NCBI GenBank assembly: GCA_024398135.1
Contig: CP073750.1
Location: 2,728,001-2,792,000, forward strand
DNA: 64,000 nucleotides
Origin: a bacterium SCSIO 12643
GTDB lineage: Bacteria; Bacteroidota; Bacteroidia; Flavobacteriales_G; Salibacteraceae
Reading direction: 5' to 3'
Position 1 is the stretch's first letter. Each line of letters begins with the position of its first letter. A model generated the notes under the pieces. The model did not search any database. It was given only the letters and a program-made list of their open reading frames with translations, and was not told where the DNA came from. Below are positions 17,046-25,885 of this stretch, one piece after another. A program made the position numbers and the translations under genes.

Positions 17046-17546
17046 TTAAAAACTAATGGTAGTTTGAAAACTAAATGATTCTTTATTAGCTGTCATTTCA
17101 TGCTCGAAGTCAATAGATATAAGTCCTTTTATTTTATAGGATTTTTCGTCAGTTTTTTGAAAGGATAGCTGTAAAATGTCAAAAGGGTTATGCACGTTTC
17201 CGACATATATTGAACCTTCAACGCTTGGATATTTATTACTTGTGATTATCATTCCATGCAAATCAGAAGGATTCGTTAGATTTAAGTCCAACCAGTCTAT
17301 TAATAGACAAGTTTCTAAAGGTTGAGATTCGTATTCAAAGCCAGAGTTAAATGGATTTAAAGGAATTGTAATTTTATGGAATAGTGTTTTCTTTAGGCCC
17401 AGATGTTCATTTTCGAACCAGTATGTTTCAATTGTCCCGTTTTTAGTTTGTGTTTTCTTCTGTAAATCAATAGTTATTTTTTTATAGAGAGGAAGGTCTT
17501 GTTTTGAAGATTTCTTCTTGTTTTTAAAAAAGTCAAATATGCCCAT
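17046..17546 (-). CDS. Hypothetical protein
   Basis: Not recognised. It is a 166-residue soluble protein beginning MGIFDFFKNKKKSSKQD, an amphipathic basic start common in small Bacteroidota proteins. A beta-rich core with the segments TYWFENEHLGLKKTLFHK and CLLIDWLDLNLTNPSDLHG follows. No signal peptide, membrane segment or catalytic motif is visible. It is a single gene on the minus strand. Its pattern may fit a DUF-type carbohydrate or phage-like domain, but that is not supported. Confidence 0.5.
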   Translation of the reverse strand: MGIFDFFKNKKKSSKQDLPLYKKITIDLQKKTQTKNGTIETYWFENEHLGLKKTLFHKITIPLNPFNSGFEYESQPLETCLLIDWLDLNLTNPSDLHGMIITSNKYPSVEGSIYVGNVHNPFDILQLSFQKTDEKSYKIKGLISIDFEHEMTANKESFSFQTTISF

Positions 17547-17602
17547 TTTTAGTCTTTAGGAGGATAAAGGGAATTGTAATAAATTTTGCAAAGGGTAGCT
17601 AT

Positions 17603-18094
17603 TTACAGCATATCATTTTTCGCTTTCTTTTTTCGTTTTTTCTCTTTTTTACCTCGAATAAAGAAGTACCCAGAAGTATTTCCACATGGACCTATTCTGA
17701 GTCTATGGCTTTTAAATTCTTGTTCTGAGATTTGTTCTCCTTTTGAGTCGAAATAGCTGGTCGAGAGCAATGTGCCATACTCATATTTTTCTACCTTGAA
17801 TTCTCCAGTGTTAAGGTATGAAGTTCTGGTTCCGTGAAAGACAATACTGTCGACTTCAATTTCTGTAGTAAATACATTTCTTAGAATTCTATACTTTGGA
17901 AATTCTAGTATGGTAGGGTAGAGATAAGCCTGTGCTTCTTCTGTTAATACCGAGTCAGAAAAGGTTTTATATTCAACAAAGGCCTTGTTTGGAAATCGTT
18001 CGATAGTATCTATTTCGGTTCTTGTAGTTTGTTTTTGGGCCAGTAAAATCTGTCCAACTAAAGTCAAGATAATTATAGTAAGGATTCTTTTCAT
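17603..18094 (-). CDS. Secreted hypothetical protein with lysine-rich tail
   Basis: Not recognised. A signal peptide (MKRILTIIILTLVGQILLAQ) opens a 163-residue protein. The mature chain has short beta-type repeats like those of MORN or toxin-immunity hypotheticals (VDSIVFHGTRTSYLNTGEFKV, LLSTSYFDSKGEQ). It ends with a lysine-rich tail (GKKEKKRKKKAKN). Its start is 12 bases from the stop of the M28 peptidase, suggesting one transcript. Confidence 0.55.
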   Translation of the reverse strand: MKRILTIIILTLVGQILLAQKQTTRTEIDTIERFPNKAFVEYKTFSDSVLTEEAQAYLYPTILEFPKYRILRNVFTTEIEVDSIVFHGTRTSYLNTGEFKVEKYEYGTLLSTSYFDSKGEQISEQEFKSHRLRIGPCGNTSGYFFIRGKKEKKRKKKAKNDML

Positions 18095-18106
18095 TTTAAA
18101 GGGGCT

Positions 18107-19024
18107 TTATTTCATTGACAATAACGTATGATAAACAGATTCAATTACTTTACTCATTCTTATTAAATCTAGAGTTTCTATGGTATCTGTAGTTTCATGA
18201 TAGTTCTTATTGCGATAAAATGCAGTATCCGTAATCATCAGTGCACTATAATCAAACGCCCAATAATTTAAATGGTCAGAAAAATCAATGCCCGGGAGTT
18301 TAGCCGGAGCAGTAAACTTTTTGGTTTTGACTAATCGCTGATTTTTAAATCGAGCATTAAACTTTCTGGAGAATTTACCTTTAGAAAGTTTGTTGACTAA
18401 AGTAATATAATTACCTCTGTTTCCATATATCAATGAAAGCGGTTTGATCGGATAATCCTGAGATTTTTTTGAGTCATCAAAATAGCCAATCATTTCTAAA
18501 CAAAACATCCCATAAACATCGGTTTGATTCTCATACAAGGATTTTGCATGAATATAACTTCCCATATTTTCTGTCCTGAAATATGGAGGCTCTTCCAGCG
18601 TATAAGCGACTAATTCTATCCGGTATTTTAACTTTTTACCTTGTAACAATTTTGCTAGTTCTAGTAGCCCAACAACACCGCTCGCATTATCATCGGCTCC
18701 ATCCTGATCTCCACAAACGTCATAGTGCGCTCCAACAACAATGGTTTGTGCATTCTGGCTACCAAATACACAGACTACATTTTTGTATTCTGTTTGGCCA
18801 ATTACATAAGGTTGATAATACACACTATCGGCATATTTATTAAAATCATTAAAGATGTAATCTGCCACGTAATTGAGTGTTTCAATGTTTTGATGATTTC
18901 GAGGGTGTTCTGTGTTTATGATTTGATTGAGGTGTTTTCTGATGCTAAGTGTATCTATCGGATTGGCATGCACACTATTTGCGAACAAAGCGATGATGGT
19001 AAGAATTAAGGTATACGTTTTCAT
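18107..19024 (-). CDS. M28 family metallopeptidase, secreted
   Basis: A 305-residue zinc aminopeptidase-type protein with signal peptide MKTYTLILTIIALFANSVHA. Metal ligands are visible in order: GAHYDV (about 95, His and Asp), DGADDNASG (about 106-114, bridging Asp), EEPP (the catalytic and ligand Glu), GIDFSDHLNYW (Asp) and NYHETTDTIETL (His). This is the complete M28 set. The substrate should be peptides or amino-acyl groups outside the cell. It precedes a secreted hypothetical by 12 bases on the same strand. Confidence 0.9.
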   Translation of the reverse strand: MKTYTLILTIIALFANSVHANPIDTLSIRKHLNQIINTEHPRNHQNIETLNYVADYIFNDFNKYADSVYYQPYVIGQTEYKNVVCVFGSQNAQTIVVGAHYDVCGDQDGADDNASGVVGLLELAKLLQGKKLKYRIELVAYTLEEPPYFRTENMGSYIHAKSLYENQTDVYGMFCLEMIGYFDDSKKSQDYPIKPLSLIYGNRGNYITLVNKLSKGKFSRKFNARFKNQRLVKTKKFTAPAKLPGIDFSDHLNYWAFDYSALMITDTAFYRNKNYHETTDTIETLDLIRMSKVIESVYHTLLSMK

Positions 19025-19101
19025 AGTAAATATTGGTAATCACTAAGAGGTAACGGTTAAAGGTACATTTTTATTTTTCTGAATGACGAAGTTGAAGGGG
19101 A

Positions 19102-20358
19102 CTATTTTTCCCAGTTTATTTTACTGGTGTTGTTTAGATAAATTAACCCATCAAAAGCTTTACCAATATCATTAGTCACCGTCTTATGAGTTCTCACCTG
19201 AGCACCTGCACCACTCATTGTTGTTAATTCGCTGTTGAGATATGTAATTAGCGTTTTATCTTTTCTGGCCTTTCTCAAATTTAAAAATGTATTGGGCTTT
19301 CCCATTGTTTGTAAGCAGTATGAAAATGTGCCTTTTAAAACTTCTTGATGACTAAAAGTTTCAAATCGCCAATTCCCGGTCTGCCCCGCATCAGCTGGAT
19401 ATGCAATAAACTCTCCAGTTCCGAAATCCGTTGCAATGTTAAAATAGGAGTCTCCGTATATTTTACGTAATTGGTGTCCTGTAACATCGACATTCCCATT
19501 ATTTACCCAATCTCCAACATGTGCATTGTGTGCCCAATAAAGCGCTTTGGCTTGATTTTCATGAAAGTTCATAATCCACTCAATATTTTCGCCCATGTAG
19601 ATATCTCGAAAATCTCCTTTTCTTCGTTGATTCGTTTGGTTAATTGTAGTTGCAAACTGTCCTAATACTTCTACCTGGTGATAAGCAATTTGAAAATCTT
19701 TTTCAGACGTTTTGTTTATGAAAAACTCTTGATTATCGATAAAATACTTTTTTAGATTGGCATATGAATTAAAACAATCTGTTTTTTCATTCTCTTCGAA
19801 ACCTTGCCATAAATTGTGTTTTTGGAATCCGCTTATTTCATACTCCGATCCTACCTGATTCAAATAACCCTGAATTCTGTTTAAGTCGGAAACTATATAC
19901 TGCATTTCACAACCATAGATGTATATTTTATCAGAGTGATTTTGATTGTATTCTTTGAGACGATTCATCATATGGTAGAACTCTTTGGTTCGATATCTCC
20001 ATGTTTGATTACGTTCATTCATAATGAATTTTAAGTCATCATTTTTACCTTGAATAAAATCATTTAAATATTGACCTTCACCAAATCCTGTTTCCAAAAT
20101 GAGAACCTTGAATCCATGCTTTCGCGATAGATACATCATTAATTCTTCTGCCAGGATGGTGAATTCAGCTGTTCCGTGGGTATCTTCTCCATATCCGACA
20201 ATTTGAATATCATCTAATTCATTATCCAGGAAAGAGAATGAACCGGCCTTTATACCTTCAAATCCGGTAGCATATTTTTCTAATTCGGAGTTACATGGTT
20301 CAACCGATGTACTACTTAACAAAAACAGGGATAGAAAAAGTGTCCATATTATTTTCAT
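19102..20358 (-). CDS. Erythromycin-esterase family protein
   Basis: A 418-residue secreted protein with signal segment MKIIWTLFLSLFLLSS. GEDTHGTAEF (about 55-64, with the conserved Glu and His) and KVLILETGFGEGQYLNDF follow, then NERNQTWRYRTKEFYHMM and KIYIYGCEMQ, which match conserved segments of the PF05139 hydrolases. The later ALYWAHNAHVGD carries the His of the active site. Antibiotic macrolide hydrolysis is only one activity in the family, and most members, including secreted ones in Bacteroidota, have unknown substrates. It is a single gene. Confidence 0.8.
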   Translation of the reverse strand: MKIIWTLFLSLFLLSSTSVEPCNSELEKYATGFEGIKAGSFSFLDNELDDIQIVGYGEDTHGTAEFTILAEELMMYLSRKHGFKVLILETGFGEGQYLNDFIQGKNDDLKFIMNERNQTWRYRTKEFYHMMNRLKEYNQNHSDKIYIYGCEMQYIVSDLNRIQGYLNQVGSEYEISGFQKHNLWQGFEENEKTDCFNSYANLKKYFIDNQEFFINKTSEKDFQIAYHQVEVLGQFATTINQTNQRRKGDFRDIYMGENIEWIMNFHENQAKALYWAHNAHVGDWVNNGNVDVTGHQLRKIYGDSYFNIATDFGTGEFIAYPADAGQTGNWRFETFSHQEVLKGTFSYCLQTMGKPNTFLNLRKARKDKTLITYLNSELTTMSGAGAQVRTHKTVTNDIGKAFDGLIYLNNTSKINWEK

Positions 20359-20507
20359 AGGTTCTTAAATGCATTACGATTAGCGGCTAAAAATAAGTCT
20401 TTGTGTTTTCAAATTCGAGTATTAAGAGGTTAGATTGTATGGTTCACTTTTGGTATTAGAGATCAGTCTATTTTCTTAATTGTAAAAGCCAATACTAGAC
20501 ATGGAGT

Positions 20508-21380
20508 TTATTCGATTCCATATTTTGTTTTAACTTCTTTTCGCGTTTTATCATCAGTTATTTTTGTGTTTCCTTGACTTCCAAATATCTGATAATTATA
20601 TTTTTCAGAATAAATTCTATCAATCAGATATTTCAAAGCTTCCTGACCCAATTCCTCATTTTCTACAGCAGTAACTACTACCGGCAGATATTTTTCCATG
20701 TAAGTCAAATTAGAATGTTGAATTACCTGCCACATTACGCTATTAAATTGATTCCCAACCAGTGTTCTGCCTATATAGGTTTGATACTTGTTGTAAAGGG
20801 AATCTATTTTTTGTTGGTTTATTAGGTCAAGTTTGTTTTGTACTTCATCATTGTATCTGTCTTTTTGGTCGGCTATACCAATCTGATTGATTACAGCTAT
20901 CAGAGATTTATCTAATCCATTTTTATTCGCATATTCCTGAATGTTAAAGGCTTCTTTTTTTACACTCTGAGGATCATTATTACAAACTTCAAGTTGTTTT
21001 CTGAATTTAGACTCTATGTAATCATTGTATTTTTCGAATAAAGCTTCACAAGAGATTAAATATGCACAACTTCCTTCGGTTTGTATAAATTTATTGAAAG
21101 CAATATCTATGTACTTGTTAGATTCATTCACATTGTTGAATACCGTAAGAATATTCCAATAATCAGCTCTATCGGCCTTTTTGTTTTTTCTTATTCGATT
21201 TTGGGTTTCGTTCAAAAACAGCAATGCATCTTTATATAAACTTTCGGAAGCACCATTTTGCTCGGGTTCATAGTTTAGAATCTGCTGATCAAAGTTTTCA
21301 TATGTCAATTCACTTTGTTTTTCCTGGGCTTTACAAGAAGTGATTAAAAGAATTGATCCTATTAAAAATAGATTTTTCAT
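20508..21380 (-). CDS. Hypothetical lipoprotein
   Basis: Not recognised. It has 290 residues with a lipoprotein signal (MKNLFLIGSILLITSC, lipobox ITSC). The mature part is helical and charged with many asparagine and lysine residues. A conserved-looking cysteine pair lies in EGSCAYLISCEALFEKYND (about 118-136), and it ends DDKTRKEVKTKYGIE. No enzyme motif is evident. It is on the same strand as its neighbours, with 120-150-base gaps. Confidence 0.55.
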   Translation of the reverse strand: MKNLFLIGSILLITSCKAQEKQSELTYENFDQQILNYEPEQNGASESLYKDALLFLNETQNRIRKNKKADRADYWNILTVFNNVNESNKYIDIAFNKFIQTEGSCAYLISCEALFEKYNDYIESKFRKQLEVCNNDPQSVKKEAFNIQEYANKNGLDKSLIAVINQIGIADQKDRYNDEVQNKLDLINQQKIDSLYNKYQTYIGRTLVGNQFNSVMWQVIQHSNLTYMEKYLPVVVTAVENEELGQEALKYLIDRIYSEKYNYQIFGSQGNTKITDDKTRKEVKTKYGIE

Positions 21381-21464
21381 GTTGCATTGAATATTGTGCT
21401 TAGTAATTGGTTAAAACTTAGTTTTATGCTATTTTAGGTATTGTTATATATTGTTTATTCTTGA

Positions 21465-21857
21465 TCAATCAAGATATGTGTTCTGTTTGATGACTAGTAT
21501 TTTTTGGTCATTGATATAATAAATATGAGCTATAATCATTCTTAGTCCGATTCTAATTCTTATCCGGGTAACGTTTTCTTCGGTTTGTTCTTTGAAGTAG
21601 AATAATTCACCAGGATTATTTTGCTCAATATTCGAACTACAAATAAGTTTTCGTGATTTATCGGAATCTGAATCGAATTTCTTAAAGTAGAAAAAATTCT
21701 GGTTAGGTTTAATACAAGAATAAATGGTATCATTCAACTGAAGTTCAGAGACCTCTTTCTCAAAACACCAATTTAGATTGTTAGACTGGCCAAGCCCATC
21801 AAAATAGAATAGGGCTAGAAAACAACAAAGTACTAATATGAATCTAGATCTTCCCAA
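21465..21857 (-). CDS. Secreted hypothetical protein
   Basis: Not recognised. This 130-residue protein has a signal segment (MGRSRFILVLCCFLALFYFDGLGQ). The mature chain has cysteines at CFEKE, SCIK and LICSS, which may form disulfides, and ends with beta-type segments (RIRIGLRMIIAHIYYIN). It has no close motif. It is on the same strand as the lipoprotein gene, 84 bases upstream of it. Confidence 0.5.
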   Translation of the reverse strand: MGRSRFILVLCCFLALFYFDGLGQSNNLNWCFEKEVSELQLNDTIYSCIKPNQNFFYFKKFDSDSDKSRKLICSSNIEQNNPGELFYFKEQTEENVTRIRIRIGLRMIIAHIYYINDQKILVIKQNTYLD

Positions 21858-22008
21858 AGTCCATTAAATATAACAACTGGCTAAAGTTACATCTTTATTG
21901 GTTTAATTATGCCTGTGAAACATAGAATTAAAATATTGAAGAACTAGTCCTTAATTCCCGATGTTTGTAGATAAAACGGACTTTTATAATTTCTGAAGCA
22001 GGAGGGAT

Positions 22009-22464
22009 TTATGTCTGGTCAATTATTTGCTTTGTATGATGTTCGAAATGTTTAACATAATCCTCAATCAAGTATTTCAAGTCCAACTTTTTATTGTTAG
22101 AAGTTATAATTTCATAATTAAGAGTTTCATCGGTTTGAAGTCTTACCACATCAATTATTCTTTTGTTAATCGCGATTAATAAATCCAGGATATCTTTTGT
22201 CTCAGCACCTTGATAATTATTTGCTTGTACTAATTCGTCTTGTCTATAAGATTTTAACTGGTAGGGTTTTTCTTCAAATTGAATTTCAGTGAATCTTTGA
22301 AGGTTATTAATACCTGAATCTACCAGGTGACCAAGTATTTCCTTTTTAGACCATTTTTTAGGATTCAATTTTAAGGAAAGTTCATCTTCCGAATACTTAT
22401 TGATGTAATCCGCAGATTGATTAATTAATCGCTCAATTTTTCTGATGACTTTGATTTTTACCAT
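22009..22464 (-). CDS. DinB family protein
   Basis: A 151-residue DinB-like four-helix protein. KPKKWSKKEILGHLVDSGINNLQR carries the first metal His. HFEHHTKQI near the C-terminus carries the two others, and their spacing is that of DinB/YfiT metal proteins. The function may be a thiol transferase or metal-dependent hydrolase. It overlaps the SDR gene by seven bases and closes a group of four genes (22009-24134). Confidence 0.8.
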   Translation of the reverse strand: MVKIKVIRKIERLINQSADYINKYSEDELSLKLNPKKWSKKEILGHLVDSGINNLQRFTEIQFEEKPYQLKSYRQDELVQANNYQGAETKDILDLLIAINKRIIDVVRLQTDETLNYEIITSNNKKLDLKYLIEDYVKHFEHHTKQIIDQT

Positions 22465-23171
22465 TCGATTATTTCTTTATCTAATTCAATAATCCCGTTT
22501 TCTTCGTTTAATCTTCCATTTTCATAAAACTCAAGGATTCTATTCGCAACTACACTTGGCACCGTATCGGCATCAACCTGGGCAATTTTTGTTTTCATTT
22601 TTCCTGGATGAACACTTAAGAACTTAATTTCATCTTTAAATTCGTTTCTCAGACAGACGGTTAGCATATTTTGAGCAGCTTTTGCAATTCTATATGAGTA
22701 GCTAACCGTTATGTTTTCATATGTACCATTATTTTGTCTTGTAATAGAACCTAATCTGCTATTAAGATTCAATACAATTGGTGCTTTAGCTTTTAAAAGG
22801 TTTTCTTTTACAGCTTTGGTTGTTCTGAAAACACCAAGACAATGAATATTAAAGAGAGTTGAAATCTCTTCTGATGTTACGTGGTCTATTAAATGTGATT
22901 TACCACCAATACCTGCATTATTGATCAGTAAGTCAATCGGATTCTGTCCTATAGTTTTCTGAATGGAGTGAATAGATTGGTCAGACGATAAATCCGTAAG
23001 GATAATTCTTCCGTTTTTTGGTAGTTTAGGTTTTAACTTTTCGGCTTCTGATTTATTTCTTAGAATGCCATAAACAGTATATCCTTTTGAAATTAAAAGC
23101 TCAAATAACTCTTTGCCAAGTCCTCGATTAATCCCTGTAATCAGAACATTATTTTGCTTTTTCAAAGCCAT
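22458..23171 (-). CDS. Short-chain dehydrogenase/reductase (SDR)
   Basis: An NAD(P)-dependent oxidoreductase. The start at MALKKQNNVLITG (ATG 23169-23171) is chosen because an earlier ATG would extend deep into the ABM gene. TGINRGLG is the nucleotide loop, LLINNAG gives the NNAG motif, LNLNSRLGS carries the catalytic Ser, and SYRIAK gives YxxxK. At about 237 residues from this start it is a typical classical SDR. Members of this branch often act on small carbonyls. It overlaps the ABM-domain gene by 23 bases. Confidence 0.85.
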   Translation of the reverse strand: MALKKQNNVLITGINRGLGKELFELLISKGYTVYGILRNKSEAEKLKPKLPKNGRIILTDLSSDQSIHSIQKTIGQNPIDLLINNAGIGGKSHLIDHVTSEEISTLFNIHCLGVFRTTKAVKENLLKAKAPIVLNLNSRLGSITRQNNGTYENITVSYSYRIAKAAQNMLTVCLRNEFKDEIKFLSVHPGKMKTKIAQVDADTVPSVVANRILEFYENGRLNEENGIIELDKEIIEW

Positions 23172-23472
23172 AGTCTCTTTCAACTTTTGCAATTCTTGTT
23201 TTGTAGGATTGATACCACTTTTTTCTACCTTGTTCCCGAGCAAAGGAATGTTCCGCATTTTCCTTCCAGTTTTTAATAGCGGTCAAATCCTTCCAATAGG
23301 AGACCGTAATACCGACTTCGTTTCTTGCACTTTCTACTCCAAGAAACCCCTCTTGTTTACTTGCCAATTCAACCATTCGTTCCGCCATTTCTGAGTAATC
23401 CTCTACGTCTTCGGTATTGGTTGAAGTAAAAATAACAGCGTAGTATGGTGCTTCAGGTGTATTTGCTATCAT
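23149..23472 (-). CDS. Antibiotic-biosynthesis-monooxygenase (ABM) domain protein
   Basis: A ferredoxin-like dimeric ABM protein of about 107 residues from Met at 23472; a start at 23514 would overlap the upstream gene by 25 bases. YYAVIFTSTNTED, MVELASKQEGFLGVESAR and ISYW-type segments (GITVSYWKDL) with NWKENAEHSFAREQGRKKWYQSYKTRIAKVE match the PF03992 pattern. Such proteins are cofactor-free monooxygenases, heme-degrading enzymes or simple ligand binders. It is between the hydrolase-type lipoprotein and the SDR. Confidence 0.8.
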   Translation of the reverse strand: MIANTPEAPYYAVIFTSTNTEDVEDYSEMAERMVELASKQEGFLGVESARNEVGITVSYWKDLTAIKNWKENAEHSFAREQGRKKWYQSYKTRIAKVERDYGFEKAK

Positions 23473-23489
23473 AATGTTGTTTTTTTCTT

Positions 23490-24134
23490 TTATAATTCTT
23501 GAGTTGATATCCATTTTCTTGTGGGTTCAATCCAATCATTTAATGGTTTGTATAGAAAACCATGTCCTAAATGCGTTTTTAATTCTATTTGCTCAAATTT
23601 TGTAGTATAATTATCTTTATTTTTCCAATAATCGTAATTGCTTCCTGCAATGCTATCCGAGAGGTCATAGAAACACAAGACTTGCCCATGAAATTTCCAA
23701 TTGTTATTCTTTTCTTGATATTCGTTATTTCCTGCAAGAAGGACATAATTAATTGGGTTCAGGTTAATATTTGAAATATGACTTGCGATTATTGCTCCTT
23801 TAGAAGCGCCAATTATGGTTATGTCTATTGGCTTAACACCCATGTTGATTAAACTATCAATTTCTGTAGAAACTTTATTGGAATAGGTTAGATAGTCTAC
23901 ATTTTCAGTCCTTACTTCAGCAATTACTATATGCTCCCTGGCTCTTAAAGCCATTACGATGCTGTCAAATTCGTACTTCCCATATTCAGGGCTGACGGCA
24001 TCTTTTCCTTGAATTTCAATTATTCTACCGTGGAGATAATAAACGTACTTTTTTTTGTTTTGGACACTTGTACTACAAGCAATTAATAGTGTAAAAAGTA
24101 TCCCAGAGATTAAGTATAATTTTTTCACTTTCAA
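23490..24134 (-). CDS. Alpha/beta-hydrolase-like lipoprotein
   Basis: A 214-residue protein with a lipoprotein signal ending at LIACS. The core has YYLHGRIIE (oxyanion-type turn) and ITIIGASKGAIIASH (about 108-122), a nucleophile elbow GASKG with Ser. A C-terminal HLGHGFLY supplies a possible catalytic His. This is a short alpha/beta fold like small esterases of Bacteroidota. It is the first gene of a four-gene set with ABM, SDR and DinB proteins. The substrate is unknown. Confidence 0.65.
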   Translation of the reverse strand: MKVKKLYLISGILFTLLIACSTSVQNKKKYVYYLHGRIIEIQGKDAVSPEYGKYEFDSIVMALRAREHIVIAEVRTENVDYLTYSNKVSTEIDSLINMGVKPIDITIIGASKGAIIASHISNINLNPINYVLLAGNNEYQEKNNNWKFHGQVLCFYDLSDSIAGSNYDYWKNKDNYTTKFEQIELKTHLGHGFLYKPLNDWIEPTRKWISTQEL

Positions 24135-24186
24135 AACATTATTTTCGGTTGTGTTTGCAATTATTTATGCAGTTTTTCTATTTACT

Positions 24187-24254
24187 GCCAACAAGTGTAT
24201 AAAGGTAATAGTTCCATTTAGATAATTGCAAATGGCGGCAAACATTGTGGTTGG
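24187..24254. repeat. attC-like site C
   Basis: This imperfect inverted repeat of about 68 bases begins GCCAAC (24187-24192) and ends GTTGG (24250-24254). It encloses a six-base hairpin CCATTT/AAATGG around ten unpaired bases. Its outer boxes resemble those of sites A and B nearby. The 316 bases between genes at 24134 and 24450 hold only this and a degenerate copy of the tmRNA 3'-end repeat near 24310-24346. The assignment to integron attC is an inference from shape, end boxes and context. Confidence 0.45.
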
Positions 24255-24309
24255 ATATAAGTGTTGATGATGTTTTAAAGATTTGTAAACTAATATGATA
24301 AGATGCTCT

Positions 24310-24346
24310 CTGATTTGTATGTTCCATTTTGTGGGGTAGGGGGAGA
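24310..24346. repeat. Degenerate copy of the 26311-26347 repeat
   Basis: A 37-base stretch matches 26311-26347 at about 26 of 37 positions: both start CTGATTT, contain TTCC and end in TTTGTGG-GT-GG-GG. The downstream member of the pair holds a 17-base copy of the ssrA 3' end, so this looks like an older, drifted copy. Confidence 0.4.
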
Positions 24347-24449
24347 CTTATGTCGAACCAATTAGGTGAGGTTGGTTTGTTGAAAGAGTGTTTTCAGGAG
24401 TAGGCGAGAACAAGCAATTACTTATAGCCATTATAGTAAATCGTTTTAA

Positions 24450-24887
24450 TTATTGGTTTGCAAAAAATGCTATTTGTATTGGCGGATTTCCGTTTTGATA
24501 AATTAGTATTAACTCGGTCTCATTCAATTTTTTTATAAGATAAGTTTTTGTAAGATCAATTTCACCGTTTTCAGGGTTGTTAATGTATCCTTCAGTATTC
24601 TTAAATAAAAAAGTGATTATATTATTTTGTTGGTCAAGAGTCCAAGTACCTATTCTTTTGGAACCAAAACCACAAGTAAAAGCACTAGCATAAATCACGG
24701 TGCTGTCCTTATTAATAGTCAAAAAATTCCAACCTCCTCTTCGTGTACCTCCATCACTTACATTTTCATTTATATCAATTTCACCTTCTTTCCATTCGTT
24801 AAAAATATGATCGTAATTGTAAGTTTGTCCTTGTGCTAAATTGACGGTGAATATTACGATTGATATGAAAATTAATGTTCTAAGCAT
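24450..24887 (-). CDS. Secreted hypothetical protein in an attC-flanked cassette
   Basis: Not recognised. The start MLRTLIFISIVIFTVNLAQG (ATG 24885-24887) gives a signal peptide and leaves the attC-like site upstream intact; a longer frame to 24989 would run through that site. The mature part of about 125 residues shows the order WKEGEID, GGWNFLTINKDSTVIYAS, RIGTWTLDQQNNIITFLF and KKLNETELILIY. That is the rhythm of lipocalin-like or DUF beta-sheet proteins (Bacteroidota 'lipocalin-like' type). It is a small orphan gene between attC-like sites A and C. Confidence 0.55.
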   Translation of the reverse strand: MLRTLIFISIVIFTVNLAQGQTYNYDHIFNEWKEGEIDINENVSDGGTRRGGWNFLTINKDSTVIYASAFTCGFGSKRIGTWTLDQQNNIITFLFKNTEGYINNPENGEIDLTKTYLIKKLNETELILIYQNGNPPIQIAFFANQ

Positions 24888-24907
24888 GGAGTTTATTTTA
24901 AATGTTT

Positions 24908-25020
24908 GCCAACGATTTAAATAAAAATTGTACCGATTAGATAACTTAAACCGTGTCATTTTCAAATACAGCAGTCTGTTTGAAATCATACCATGCCCGT
25001 ATTTTTTATTTTTTGTTAGC
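24908..25020. repeat. attC-like site A
   Basis: This imperfect palindrome of 113 bases has ends GCCAAC (24908-24913) and GTTAGC (25015-25020). Its arms of about 28 bases match as GCCAACGATTTAAATAAAAA against GCTAACAAAAAATAAAAAAT (the latter read on the minus strand). The centre is unpaired. It starts four bases after the stop of the 25022-25693 gene and ends just before the start of the next gene, as in integron cassette arrays. No integrase is seen in the window. Confidence 0.5.
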
Positions 25021-25021
25021 C

Positions 25022-25693
25022 TTAGTTTTTTACCAATTCATTTAATTCTATTAAATACTTTAATAGAATATCTTCATTCTGTTTATCGACCTCTTTATCA
25101 AATCTATTTTTAAGTTCTGTATGGTTTTCCAGAAGTTTTGATAAATTATGATCTGTCAATAGCATTTTATTACCTGTTTCCAATTCATATATAAGAGGGA
25201 TCCTTAACATAGCTAACGTAGCCCCTTGTATAGCTCCTCCAACTGCTCCAAACATATAACCCAGTTCCTTATTATTCAATCCTAGTTCTTCCTTTATCTT
25301 TGGATTAGAAGGGTAAGCTGGCCTTAAAAAACAATATTTTCCATAATGTTCTACTTTTGCATACCACATTAATCCAGTTATTGGAATTCCGTTTAAATAC
25401 AAAACATTATCACTGACAACTCCCCAAATCTCTTTTTTAATTATTTTCTTTGAAACTTGTTCGGATTCAATATAATAATCATTACCTCCAATAGCTTTGA
25501 TTTGCCCAGTTGTTCTTTCAATAATTTTAAAGCTAGAATCATATGTAGGTTTGGATAGGTTAATTTCATTGAAATTCATATATCCTCCATTCTTTAGTTC
25601 TTGTGCATTACCGGATACAATTACAAAAAGAAATAATGTTATAAATAGAATTCTATTCCCCATAATTCTTGATTTAATTTTGTTTGATTTCAT
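25022..25693 (-). CDS. Secreted hypothetical protein in an attC-flanked cassette
   Basis: Not recognised. It has 223 residues. A basic start followed by ILFITLFLFVIVSGNAQ makes a signal peptide, with Met11 as an alternative start. The mature part has beta-type N-terminal strands and a glycine/alanine-rich segment (GYMFGAVGGAIQGATLAMLR, about 143-162) that could be a membrane-active helix or a lipid-facing turn. A charged helical tail follows. The stop lies four bases before attC-like site A, and site B lies upstream, so the gene fits a mobile cassette. Confidence 0.5.
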   Translation of the reverse strand: MKSNKIKSRIMGNRILFITLFLFVIVSGNAQELKNGGYMNFNEINLSKPTYDSSFKIIERTTGQIKAIGGNDYYIESEQVSKKIIKKEIWGVVSDNVLYLNGIPITGLMWYAKVEHYGKYCFLRPAYPSNPKIKEELGLNNKELGYMFGAVGGAIQGATLAMLRIPLIYELETGNKMLLTDHNLSKLLENHTELKNRFDKEVDKQNEDILLKYLIELNELVKN

Positions 25694-25742
25694 AGTTTAC
25701 AAATGGTATAATTTAATTCATGGCTTAATCTAGCAAATTAAG

Positions 25743-25885
25743 GCTAACGTTTAGTATATGGCAAGTAGGGCATTAGAAAGTAATATACTATCAATTTTGC
25801 GCTGAGTCAAAGCGTTGTATTTTGTTTTTAATATCACGAATTTTTGTAAACCACCGAACGCCCTATATACTATATGCAGTTTTGT
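25743..25885. repeat. attC-like site B
   Basis: Inverted repeats bound the region: GCTAACGTTTAGTATATGG at 25743 pairs loosely with the far arm ending CTATATGCAGTTTTG near 25881. The paired cores are TAGTATAT (25752-25759) and ATATACTA (25865-25872), plus GGGC and GCCC. The stop codon of the 25870-26262 gene lies inside the far arm, a feature common in integron cassettes. It resembles sites A and C by its GCYAAC end. Confidence 0.45.

Noticed and set aside
22009-24134. The DinB-SDR-ABM-hydrolase group as a natural-product cluster
   Set aside because: The families are generic and common as scattered stress or housekeeping genes; no synthase or ligase is present, so no pathway can be claimed.
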